A DNA stretch of 13,559 nt from Verrucomicrobiales bacterium (GTDB lineage Bacteria > Verrucomicrobiota > Verrucomicrobiia > Verrucomicrobiales > Akkermansiaceae), in NCBI GenBank assembly GCA_003527555.1, contig DPWT01000016.1:1-13559 (forward strand), given 5' to 3'. Positions 7,097 to 13,559 of this stretch are shown here, piece after piece (position 1 is the stretch's first letter; each line of letters starts with the position of its first letter). The position numbers and the translations under genes are program-made. The notes beneath the pieces were generated by a model that was not told the origin of the DNA, did no database searches, and was given only the letters and a program-made list of their open reading frames with translations.

Positions 7097-7984
7097 CTAT
7101 CCTCGAGGATGAAAATTCCGGTGCACCGACTTAAGTCCCTTCTGGTCGACGTGCGTGTAGATTTGAGTAGTAGAAATATCGGCGTGGCCCAACATATCCT
7201 GAATGACTCGCAGGTCAGCACCGTTCTGCAACAAGTGGGTGGCGAAGGAATGCCGCAGCAGATGCGGGTAAACATTCTGTTCAATTCCAGCATTTTTCGC
7301 ACGCTGCTTGACGATCTCGCGCACACGTTCGGGCGACAAACTACCACCTCGAATACTGAGGAAGATCCACGACGAGGTGTTTTGTTTCACCATGTTAGGT
7401 CGTTCGTTTTTCAGATAATCCTGAACCGCCTCGCGCGCCTTGCCCCCAACAGGAATGATGCGCGTTTTACCCCCCTTACCGGTAACGCGGACGAATCCCT
7501 CATCAAGATCGAGGTTTTCAAGGCGTGCGCCACAAAGCTCAGACAAACGTAAGCCGGACGCATAAAACATCTCCAGTATAGCAAGATCGCGCCTTCCTAG
7601 TGACTGGGATATATCGATCGATTCCAGAATGCTACGAACGTGCTGTTCGTTGAGTGTTTCCGGCAGATGCCCTTCGGCTCGGGGCGGCAACAGAGGTTCA
7701 GCAGGATCAGCAGCGGTGATTTTTTTCCCCGCAAGATAACGGAAAAAAATCTTTAGATGCACCATACTGATGCGAAGTGAAGCAGCAGATAGACCAGAAT
7801 CTTTCTGGTAACTTAGAAAGGATGAAAGCTCATCTGTTCCAATATCATCCCACGAGGAAATGCTATTTTTTCCCAGCCACTTCAGCAGAGCCTCAAGTGT
7901 CTGCTGCACCGAGAGTTGGTAAGCAGTCGACAGCCCACGCTCAGTAGCGATGAAGAGCAGGAACTGGTCGATCTGCGTGTGCAT
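7097..7984 (-). CDS. xerD: site-specific tyrosine recombinase XerD (XerC/XerD family)
   Basis: A 295-residue recombinase that, with a partner, resolves chromosome dimers at dif near the FtsK division site. An N-terminal SAM-like DNA-binding domain (1-90) precedes the catalytic domain. All active-site residues are present: R146 in ASGLRLSEL, K170 in GKGGK, H241 and R244 in HLLRHSFATH, H267 in LGHADIS, and the nucleophile Y276 in TQIYTHV. The length and the C-terminal HPRG favour XerD over XerC, though the pair is hard to separate by eye. It is the only gene here with a reasonable Shine-Dalgarno (TAAGG, 4 nt before ATG on the minus strand). It lies 48 nt after fmdB and may be co-transcribed with it. 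No att-like repeats or phage genes flank it. Confidence 0.92.
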   Translation of the reverse strand: MHTQIDQFLLFIATERGLSTAYQLSVQQTLEALLKWLGKNSISSWDDIGTDELSSFLSYQKDSGLSAASLRISMVHLKIFFRYLAGKKITAADPAEPLLPPRAEGHLPETLNEQHVRSILESIDISQSLGRRDLAILEMFYASGLRLSELCGARLENLDLDEGFVRVTGKGGKTRIIPVGGKAREAVQDYLKNERPNMVKQNTSSWIFLSIRGGSLSPERVREIVKQRAKNAGIEQNVYPHLLRHSFATHLLQNGADLRVIQDMLGHADISTTQIYTHVDQKGLKSVHRNFHPRG

Positions 7985-8032
7985 GGCACCTTATAGCTCT
8001 AATTTTGAATAGATGCAATTTCTACACAACGA

Positions 8033-8293
8033 TCACTGTCGCTCGTAAACACCCTCGTCCTTTTTCTCCAGCACCGTGAACCCTGCCTGCTTAGCATTGG
8101 ACACGGAAAACGGCTTCGCCACCTTCGGCGTGTTAACACGACTGATGACTTTTTTCACAGGATTCTTGCATAAAGGACAGGACTCGAGAGGTTCGCGCTC
8201 AATCGGCCTACGAAGTTCGAAACCTTTTGCACAGATACGACAACTGCGCTCAGAATCGTCGGCATTTTCAGAAATATATTCGTAAAGCGGCAT
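8033..8293 (-). CDS. FmdB-family zinc ribbon protein
   Basis: An 86-residue protein beginning MPLYEY, the hallmark of the FmdB/CxxC_CXXC_SSSS putative regulatory family. A single zinc ribbon is formed by C18-x2-C21 and C39-x2-C42, followed by a VKKVISR segment and a lysine-rich tail. The family function is unproven; the original member was linked to formamidase regulation. The frame is open to a second ATG four codons upstream (8305), but the family start is MPLYEY, so 8293 is preferred. Neither start has a Shine-Dalgarno. It lies between rpsN (after a terminator) and xerD, on the same strand. Confidence 0.87.
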   Translation of the reverse strand: MPLYEYISENADDSERSCRICAKGFELRRPIEREPLESCPLCKNPVKKVISRVNTPKVAKPFSVSNAKQAGFTVLEKKDEGVYERQ

Positions 8294-8325
8294 GGCAATC
8301 GGCATTTAATAGAGTCGATAACACA

Positions 8326-8368
8326 GGAAAACGCAAGGCGGATTACCCTTACGGGACCACCTTGCGTT
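8326..8368 (-). terminator. rpsN: terminator of rpsN
   Basis: On the minus strand, AACGCAAGG pairs perfectly with CCTTGCGTT (8360-8368 and 8330-8338), enclosing a smaller CCC-GTAA-GGG hairpin. The descending arm runs into TTTTCC. It starts 26 nt after the rpsN stop and separates rpsN from fmdB. Confidence 0.7.
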
Positions 8369-8394
8369 AAAAAAGTATCACAACTGAGTCGAGC

Positions 8395-8664
8395 TTACCA
8401 GCTTGACTTGGTAACGCCGGGGATCATGCCGTGCGATGCAAGCTCACGAAATGCAATACGTGAGAGCTTGAAACGACGCAGGAATCCGTGACGACGGCCA
8501 GTATACTCGCAGCGGTTCACCACGCGGGTGCGGCTGGAGTCGCGAGGGAGCATGCTGAGACCAACATAATCCTTCTCTTCTTTGAGCTGCTTGCGCAGAT
8601 CAGCATACTTAGCGACGGTTGCTTGTTTGCGCTTGTTACGCGCGATCCATGATTTCTTAGCCAT
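8395..8664 (-). CDS. rpsN: 30S ribosomal protein uS14, short zinc-independent form
   Basis: An 89-residue uS14, a protein of the 30S head. It starts [13 protein letters not shown] and ends with the conserved [36 protein letters not shown] and IPGVTKSSW blocks. It has a single Cys (in NRCEYTG) and lacks the paired CxxC motifs of the zinc-binding 61-residue form, so it is the C-minus type. The 89-residue length resembles the Bacillus zinc-independent paralogue rather than the 101-residue E. coli protein. The frame extends 14 codons upstream, but the family starts at MAKK, giving ATG 8664. The base context before it is pyrimidine-rich (CTCCTCCC) with no Shine-Dalgarno. It stands alone rather than within an spc-type ribosomal operon. 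Confidence 0.96.
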   Translation of the reverse strand: MAKKSWIARNKRKQATVAKYADLRKQLKEEKDYVGLSMLPRDSSRTRVVNRCEYTGRRHGFLRRFKLSRIAFRELASHGMIPGVTKSSW

Positions 8665-8707
8665 AATTCGGGAGGAGCGATGTAGCTGATTGGAGCGAGT
8701 AATCAAG

Positions 8708-8725
8708 CGATTTTTGCTTAAATCG
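8708..8725. repeat. small inverted repeat in the rpsN-fumarase divergent spacer
   Basis: CGATTT (8708-8713) and AAATCG (8720-8725) form a perfect 6-bp inverted repeat with a 6-nt gap. It lies in the 134-nt spacer between the divergent rpsN and fumarase starts, 43 nt upstream of the rpsN ATG. It could be an operator or a leader hairpin. No other recognisable site was seen in this spacer. Confidence 0.25.
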
Positions 8726-8798
8726 TCACTTTTCTTGATCTGGGGCCGATTCCGGTTGCTTCAAACCCTCATGCCACGTTTATTTCTAATCGCAACTC

Positions 8799-10430
8799 AT
8801 GTCCGACACAGCATTCCACTACCAAGAACCATTCCCACTCGGGAATGATACCACTCAGTACGATCTCATATCTTCTGACCAAGTCTCCACCAGCGAGTTT
8901 GAGGGACAAGAAATCCTGAAAATCCGACCTGATGCACTATCCATGCTCGCCAACGAGGCTGTCAAAGCGATCTCGTTCAAACTACGCACCAGCCATCTAA
9001 AACAAGTTGCCGCGATCCTCGATGATCCAGAGGCCACTGATAACGACCGAATGGTCGCGCTCATGCTTTTAAAAAATGCCGAGATTGCCGCACACGGAAT
9101 TCTCCCCGGATGCCAGGACACCGGCACCGCTATTGTAATGGGGAAAAAAGGCCAGCAGGTCTGGACTGGCGCTAATGATGCGGAGCGTCTCTCCGAAGGA
9201 ATCCATAAGACGTATCAGGAGGAAAACCTGCGCTACTCTCAGGTATCCCCCCTCACGATGTATGACGAGGTCAATACCAAGACCAACCTGCCCGCCCAGA
9301 TCGATCTCTACGCCACCGAGGGCAGCGAGTATAAATTCCTATTCATTACCAAAGGTGGGGGTTCGGCAAACAAAACCTTCCTCTACCAAGAAACCAAAGC
9401 GTTACTGAATCCGAAGCGATTGATCGAGTTCGCCATCGAAAAAATGAAAACACTCGGCACCTCCGCGTGCCCTCCATACCACCTCGCGTTTGTTGTTGGT
9501 GGCACCTCCGCGGAAACCTGCCTGAAGACCGTGAAGATGGCATCTACCCGCTACTACGATGCGCTCCCAACATCCGGGAACGAGCACGGCAGAGCATTCC
9601 GCGATCTGGAACTTGAAGAACAATTATTAGTCGAGGCTCGCAAGATCGGTATCGGCGCCCAATTCGGCGGTAAATATTTTGCGCATGATGTTCGGGTCGT
9701 CCGTCTCCCCCGTCACGGCGCATCTTGTCCCGTTGGTCTGGGAGTTTCCTGCTCCGCAGATCGACAGGCCAAAGCGAAGATTACCAAAGAAGGAGTTTTT
9801 CTTGAGAGGCTCGAAAGTAATCCAGGGCAATTCATCCCAGAGGAATACCGCGACTGGAAATTCTCCGGCGCTGATATTAACTTAGACGAGGGTATGGAGA
9901 AAACGCTCGCCAGACTCAGCAAATACCCAGTCACCACCGCGCTCTCCCTAACAGGAACCATCATCGTCGCCCGCGACATTGCGCATGCCAAGATCAGTGA
10001 AAAGTTAGAAAATGGCGAAGGTATCCCGGACTACTTCAAGGACTACCCGATCTACTACGCTGGGCCCGCCAAGACGCCCGAAGGCATGGCCAGCGGATCA
10101 TTCGGCCCAACGACAGCCGGACGCATGGACCCCTACGTCGACCTCTTCCAAAGCAACGGCGCCTCCATGGTCATGCTCGCCAAAGGCAACCGCTCACAAA
10201 TCGTCACCGATGCCTGCCACAAACACGGCGGCTTCTACCTCGGTTCTGCTGGAGGGCCAGCGGCCCTGTTAGCCAAGGAACATATCAAGAGCCAGGAAGT
10301 CGTCGATTTCCCGGAACTCGGTATGGAAGCCGTCTGGAAAATCCGCGTCGAGAACTTCCCCGCCTTCATCTTGATCGACGACAAAGGCAACGATTTCTTC
10401 ACCCAGATCACCCAGTGCCCGGTAGCGTGA
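8799..10430 (+). CDS. fumA: class I fumarate hydratase, [4Fe-4S], FumA/FumB type
   Basis: A 543-residue iron-sulfur hydro-lyase that interconverts fumarate and malate in the TCA cycle; E. coli FumA is 548 residues. It is a single chain carrying both the alpha (about 1-330) and beta (about 345-543) parts. The three cluster cysteines are C105 (GCQDTGTAI), C224 (ACPPYH) and C318 ([11 protein letters not shown]), the same positions as I recall for the E. coli enzyme. Other near-invariant blocks are GGGSANKT (186-193), [10 protein letters not shown] (260-269), RLPRHGASC (302-310) and the C-terminal [11 protein letters not shown] and GPTTAGRMD. The enzyme class is oxygen- and superoxide-sensitive. 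No Shine-Dalgarno precedes ATG 8799. It is divergent from rpsN. Codon use becomes noticeably more C-ending in its last third. Confidence 0.97.
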   Translation: MSDTAFHYQEPFPLGNDTTQYDLISSDQVSTSEFEGQEILKIRPDALSMLANEAVKAISFKLRTSHLKQVAAILDDPEATDNDRMVALMLLKNAEIAAHGILPGCQDTGTAIVMGKKGQQVWTGANDAERLSEGIHKTYQEENLRYSQVSPLTMYDEVNTKTNLPAQIDLYATEGSEYKFLFITKGGGSANKTFLYQETKALLNPKRLIEFAIEKMKTLGTSACPPYHLAFVVGGTSAETCLKTVKMASTRYYDALPTSGNEHGRAFRDLELEEQLLVEARKIGIGAQFGGKYFAHDVRVVRLPRHGASCPVGLGVSCSADRQAKAKITKEGVFLERLESNPGQFIPEEYRDWKFSGADINLDEGMEKTLARLSKYPVTTALSLTGTIIVARDIAHAKISEKLENGEGIPDYFKDYPIYYAGPAKTPEGMASGSFGPTTAGRMDPYVDLFQSNGASMVMLAKGNRSQIVTDACHKHGGFYLGSAGGPAALLAKEHIKSQEVVDFPELGMEAVWKIRVENFPAFILIDDKGNDFFTQITQCPVA

Positions 10431-10432
10431 TG

Positions 10433-10457
10433 GGAAAATGATCAGTGGGTATTTTCC
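10433..10457 (+). repeat. hairpin directly after the fumarase stop
   Basis: GGAAAAT (10433-10439) pairs with ATTTTCC (10451-10457) around an 11-nt loop, 2 nt after the stop codon. No T run follows, so it is at best a weak terminator or a 3' end stabiliser. Confidence 0.4.
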
Positions 10458-10491
10458 TGCTTCACTAATCCGAGCATTGACTCACCCATGC

Positions 10492-10511
10492 CGCAACCTC
10501 TCTGGGTTGCG
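10492..10511 (+). repeat. GC-rich hairpin downstream of fumarase
   Basis: CGCAACC (10492-10498) pairs with GGTTGCG (10505-10511) around the 6-nt loop TCTCTG. It lies 61 nt after the fumarase stop and is followed by CTAATAATC rather than a T tract. It may be part of a non-canonical or Rho-assisted terminator region together with the preceding hairpin. Confidence 0.4.
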
Positions 10512-10554
10512 CTAATAATCGGGGGGCCTAGAACATGGATAGCTACGCCTTTTG

Positions 10555-10654
10555 GTGGTAAATGTGTCGCCAAATAGCCAATCAACGACTTACCGATGAA
10601 AAGTTTACCACTTTATTAATTTGCTTTTTTAGCAAAAAGTCACAATTGTTGACT
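10555..10654. promoter_or_regulatory. repeat-rich control region upstream of the symporter operon
   Basis: Three inverted repeats lie within 100 nt before the symporter ATG. GTGGTAAA (10555-10562) and TTTACCAC (10604-10611) are perfect 8-nt arms 41 nt apart; the half-sites resemble those bound by LacI-type regulators. TTTGCT (10620-10625) and AGCAAA (10631-10636) are 6-nt arms 5 nt apart. AGTCA (10638-10642) and TGACT (10650-10654) flank an AATT core. No convincing -35/-10 pair was found. Operator function is inferred from symmetry and position only. Confidence 0.35.
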
Positions 10655-10662
10655 ACAATCTT

Positions 10663-12354
10663 ATGCATTTGACCGACTGGATCATTATGACCGCCTACCT
10701 TGCCGGAACCGTTCTGGTAGGTGTTTTTCTCGGTCGCTACGTGAAAAGTTCATCGGACATGTTTGCGGCGGGAGGCAAGTCACCTTGGTGGATCAGCGGA
10801 CTGAGCGCCTTTATGACGATGTTTTCCGCCAACACCTTTGTGGTGTGGGGAGGGATCGCTTACGAACACGGCATGGTAGCGGTGGGAATCAACCTATGCT
10901 ACGGGGTGGCTGCCATCCTGGCCGGCTATACAGTGGCAGGAAAGTGGAAGTCGATGGGGATTGCGACCCCTGCTGAATACATCGACCTGCGCTTCGGTCG
11001 AGCCGCGCTGCATTGCTACACCTGGTTTATGATGGCCTTCCGAATCGTCGGCACTGGGGGGGCGCTTTATGCGATTGCACGCTTGATGCTGGCGGTGATC
11101 GGAGGTGAGGACAGTATGGCTGGGGCGGCGCTCGCAAGCCCGCAACTCAATATCACGATTCTCATCTTCGCGGTGATCGTGGTCGGCTACACCATGATCG
11201 GCGGGCTCTGGGCGGTCCTGATGACCGACACCCTGCAATTCATCATTTTGAACCTCGCGGTGATTTTTGTGATCCCACTCTCGCTGGCCAGAACAGGTGG
11301 CTTCAGTGGCTTTATGGAAAAGGCTCCGGAGGGATTTCTCGCCGCCACCAGTGACCAATATACTTTTCTCTTTCTCGTCGGCTGGGTAGCCATCCACTAC
11401 TTCATGATCGGGGCCGAGTGGGCTTTTGTGCAGCGCTACCTCTGTGTGCCATCGAAAAAAGACGCGCGTAAGAGCGCCTTTCTCTTCGGAGGGCTCTACT
11501 TGTTCAGCCCATTTCTCTGGCTCCTACCTCCGCTGCTGTGGCGGGTCCAGCAACCGATTCCCGATGGCACCGACGCCGACACCGTGACCCGCATGTCGGA
11601 AACCGCATACATCCTTTCCTGCAAGGCGGTTCTGCCAATCGGCATGCTCGGCCTGATGCTGGCAGCTCTCTTCTCGGCCACTGCCAGTATGATCAGCTCG
11701 CAGCTCAACGTCTTCTCCGGGGTCCTGACCAAGAACATCTACGAACCGCTCGCCAAGAATCCGGGCGAGAAACAGCTGGTGCGCATGGGTCGTCTTTTCA
11801 CCTGCATTCTCGGGTTCGTCATCGCGGGCATCGCTATCGCCGTCCCCTATATCGGCGGTGCCGCCAAGATGATCATCTCTGTGACCCAGGTCATGGTCAC
11901 TCCGCTACTCGCCCCCGCCCTGCTGGCACTCTTTTTCCGCCGCCTCGGAACCAACACCATCTGGGCAACCGTCGGGATTTGCTTCCCACTCGGACTGCTT
12001 GCCACCTTCACCGAGGCACTCGACGGCACTTGGATAGCTAACAAGACCTTCACCGGCGTGATCCTACCACTACTCGTCATCGCCGTGATGCTGCTCATCT
12101 CGAAACGCGAGGCTCTCGGCTGGCGGACGATCACTGAACTGACAGCACAGGAGGCCGATAGGGAAACCACCCAGTCCAGCGCCCTGCCCGCCCGCATCGT
12201 CGGCATCAGCCTCGCGGTCTGCGCCGCCACCCTGTTCTGCCTCATCCCCCTCAACGACAACAACCAGGGCATGCTGGCCGGTTTCGGCCTAGCCCTAGCC
12301 CTACTCTCCTCACTAATGCTTCACCTTTCCCGCCGCATGCGGCAAACGACTTGA
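10663..12354 (+). CDS. sodium:solute symporter (SSS family)
   Basis: A 563-residue inner-membrane transporter of the SSS family (TC 2.A.21), which couples Na+ entry to uptake of sugars, sialic acids, amino acids or other small solutes. Many hydrophobic segments are visible from residue 4 to the C-terminus. Family features are MTMFSANTFVVWGG (51-64), the VGYTMIGGLWAVLMTDTLQ segment (174-192), and LAALFSATASMISSQLNVFSG (333-353), which contains the serine-rich helix expected to form the Na2 sodium site. The soluble loop at about 482-508 precedes two last membrane segments. The substrate is not readable from sequence. The start MHLTDWII at 10663 has no Shine-Dalgarno; an in-frame ATG at 10687 would cut into the first helix. 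The next gene begins 9 nt after its stop, so the two form an operon. Confidence 0.93.
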   Translation: MHLTDWIIMTAYLAGTVLVGVFLGRYVKSSSDMFAAGGKSPWWISGLSAFMTMFSANTFVVWGGIAYEHGMVAVGINLCYGVAAILAGYTVAGKWKSMGIATPAEYIDLRFGRAALHCYTWFMMAFRIVGTGGALYAIARLMLAVIGGEDSMAGAALASPQLNITILIFAVIVVGYTMIGGLWAVLMTDTLQFIILNLAVIFVIPLSLARTGGFSGFMEKAPEGFLAATSDQYTFLFLVGWVAIHYFMIGAEWAFVQRYLCVPSKKDARKSAFLFGGLYLFSPFLWLLPPLLWRVQQPIPDGTDADTVTRMSETAYILSCKAVLPIGMLGLMLAALFSATASMISSQLNVFSGVLTKNIYEPLAKNPGEKQLVRMGRLFTCILGFVIAGIAIAVPYIGGAAKMIISVTQVMVTPLLAPALLALFFRRLGTNTIWATVGICFPLGLLATFTEALDGTWIANKTFTGVILPLLVIAVMLLISKREALGWRTITELTAQEADRETTQSSALPARIVGISLAVCAATLFCLIPLNDNNQGMLAGFGLALALLSSLMLHLSRRMRQTT

Positions 12355-12363
12355 TTTCCTCAC

Positions 12364-13559
12364 ATGATCCGAGAAGACCATCACGAAGGCCTCCGCGCCC
12401 CACGCACCGAAACAATCACCAGCGACCTTGTCGTGGTTGGCGGCGGCCTAGCCGGCACCTGCGCCGCCATCACCGCAGCACGCCAGGGAGCCAAGGTGAC
12501 CCTAGTGCAGGACCGACCGGTCCTCGGTGGCAATGCCTCGAGCGAAGTACGTCTCTGGGCCCTCGGCGCCAACTCACACATGGGCAACAACAACCGTTGG
12601 GCGCGCGAGGGAGGTCTAGTCGATGAGATCCTCGTCGAGAACACCTTCCGCAACAAGGAGGGCAACGCACTGATCTTCGACACCATCCTACTCGAGAAGG
12701 TCCATCAGGAAGCAAACATCCGCCTCCTCCTCAATACCGCCGCCTACGAGGTCGAAAAATCCGGACCCAAAACAATCTCACGCGTCCACGCCTTCTGCAG
12801 CCAGAACTCCACCCGCTACGTGCTCGAGGCACCTCTCTTCTGCGACGCCTCGGGAGACGGCATCGTCGCCTTCCAAGCCGGTGCCGCCTTCCGCATGGGA
12901 GCCGAGAAACCAGACGAGTTCGGCGAGGGCTTCGCTCCGACCAATGGTTACGGCGAGCTGCTCGGCCACACCATTTTCTTTTACAGCAAAGACACCGGTC
13001 AGCCAGTCAACTACGTCGCCCCCGACTACGCACTCAAGGACATCACCGCGGTCCCCCGTTACCGCGATATCGATGTAAAGCACAGCGGCTGCAACTTCTG
13101 GTGGATCGAATACGGCGGACGCCGCGACACCATCCACGACACCGAGGAGATCAAGTGGGAACTCTGGAAGGTGGTCTACGGCATCTGGGACTATATCAAG
13201 AATTCCGGCAAGTTCCCGCAGGCCGAAACAATGACTCTCGAATGGGTCGGCACCATCCCGGGCAAACGCGAGAGCCGCCGCTTCGAGGGCGATCACATCC
13301 TCATCCAGCAGGACGTGATCGAGCAGCGCCAACACACCGATGCCGTCGCCGTCGGTGGCTGGTCGCTCGATCTCCACCCAGCCGACGCCGTTTACTCAAA
13401 AGAATCCGCCTGCAACCAATGGCACAGCAAAGGCGTCTACGGCATTCCCTACCGCTGCTACTACAGCCGCAATATTGGAAACCTCTTCCTCGCCGGACGT
13501 ATCATCAGCGCCTCGCACGTCGCCTTCGGCTCCAGCCGCGTCATCCTGACCTGCGGCCA
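12364..13559 (+). CDS. FAD-dependent oxidoreductase (FAD_oxidored family), truncated by the window edge
   Basis: 398 codons are visible with no stop; the gene continues beyond base 13559. An N-terminal Rossmann motif VVVGGGLAGTCAAITAARQG (23-42) and the LGGNASSEVR segment (54-63) bind FAD. DASGDG (161-166) is the usual second FAD motif. GKRESRRFEGDH (300-311) and NLFLAGRIISASHVAFGSSR (373-392) are typical of the FAD_oxidored (PF12831) group common in Verrucomicrobia, Planctomycetes and Bacteroidetes. No signal peptide is seen, so it is probably cytosolic. The reaction is unknown; co-transcription 9 nt behind a Na+ symporter suggests it oxidises or prepares the imported compound. Third codon positions are dominated by C. 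No Shine-Dalgarno precedes ATG 12364. Confidence 0.9.
   Translation, partial: MIREDHHEGLRAPRTETITSDLVVVGGGLAGTCAAITAARQGAKVTLVQDRPVLGGNASSEVRLWALGANSHMGNNNRWAREGGLVDEILVENTFRNKEGNALIFDTILLEKVHQEANIRLLLNTAAYEVEKSGPKTISRVHAFCSQNSTRYVLEAPLFCDASGDGIVAFQAGAAFRMGAEKPDEFGEGFAPTNGYGELLGHTIFFYSKDTGQPVNYVAPDYALKDITAVPRYRDIDVKHSGCNFWWIEYGGRRDTIHDTEEIKWELWKVVYGIWDYIKNSGKFPQAETMTLEWVGTIPGKRESRRFEGDHILIQQDVIEQRQHTDAVAVGGWSLDLHPADAVYSKESACNQWHSKGVYGIPYRCYYSRNIGNLFLAGRIISASHVAFGSSRVILTCG

Noticed and set aside
555..7984. tRNA-Phe and a tyrosine recombinase in one window, suggesting an integrative element.
   Set aside because: The genes between them are core (pnp, rpsO), the recombinase has full XerD features and length, and no repeat of the tRNA 3' end or phage gene was seen.
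10894..12272. Antisense and alternative-frame open frames of 141-167 codons inside the symporter gene.
   Set aside because: They are low-complexity, Arg/His/Pro-rich translations typical of shadow frames; the symporter frame carries the family motifs.
12778..13377. A 199-codon reading frame on the minus strand.
   Set aside because: It is antisense to the FAD oxidoreductase, whose motifs are clear. Long antisense frames are expected in C-ending, GC-rich coding DNA.
1..13559. Search for CRISPR-like arrays, IS ends, long direct repeats and toxin-antitoxin pairs.
   Set aside because: None visible by eye; all substantial frames are explained by the genes listed.

Overview
The window looks like chromosomal housekeeping DNA from a Gram-negative bacterium of the PVC group, most likely a (marine) Verrucomicrobium. 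This is inference. It rests on a DUF6288-type secreted PDZ protein, an SSS symporter paired with an FAD_oxidored-type oxidoreductase, a bS15 with an acidic N-terminal extension, and a near absence of Shine-Dalgarno sequences. No 16S rRNA or other decisive marker is present. No phage, IS element, CRISPR array or recognisable defence locus was seen.

Layout. 1-700: rpsU (bS21, +) with a clear terminator, then tRNA-Phe(GAA) with its own terminator. 697-1356: a PPP-family phosphatase (+), convergent with pnp. 1458-4239: the minus-strand rpsO-pnp pair (bS15 and polynucleotide phosphorylase), separated by a 280-nt spacer that can fold into several stem-loops. 4391-5512: a class V PLP aminotransferase (+), divergent from rpsO. 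5565-8664: a minus-strand run, in transcription order rpsN (89-aa uS14), terminator, fmdB-type zinc ribbon, xerD, then a DUF6288/PDZ exported protein. 8799-10430: class I [4Fe-4S] fumarate hydratase (+), divergent from rpsN. 10663 to the right edge: a Na+:solute symporter and, 9 nt later, an FAD-dependent oxidoreductase that runs off the window.

Most of the window is translation and RNA metabolism (bS21, bS15, uS14, tRNA-Phe, PNPase), chromosome dimer resolution (XerD) and the TCA cycle (fumarase). The right end differs. The symporter-oxidoreductase pair is tightly spaced, strongly C-ending in codon use, and preceded by a 232-nt spacer with several inverted repeats. It looks like the start of a substrate-induced catabolic operon whose substrate cannot be read from this window.

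I did not find a clearly new multi-gene system. The points most worth a second look are the structured rpsO-pnp spacer, the bS15 extension, the general lack of Shine-Dalgarno sequences, the tRNA terminator in the phosphatase leader, the DUF6288 protein, and the repeat-rich promoter region plus cut-off operon at the right edge.
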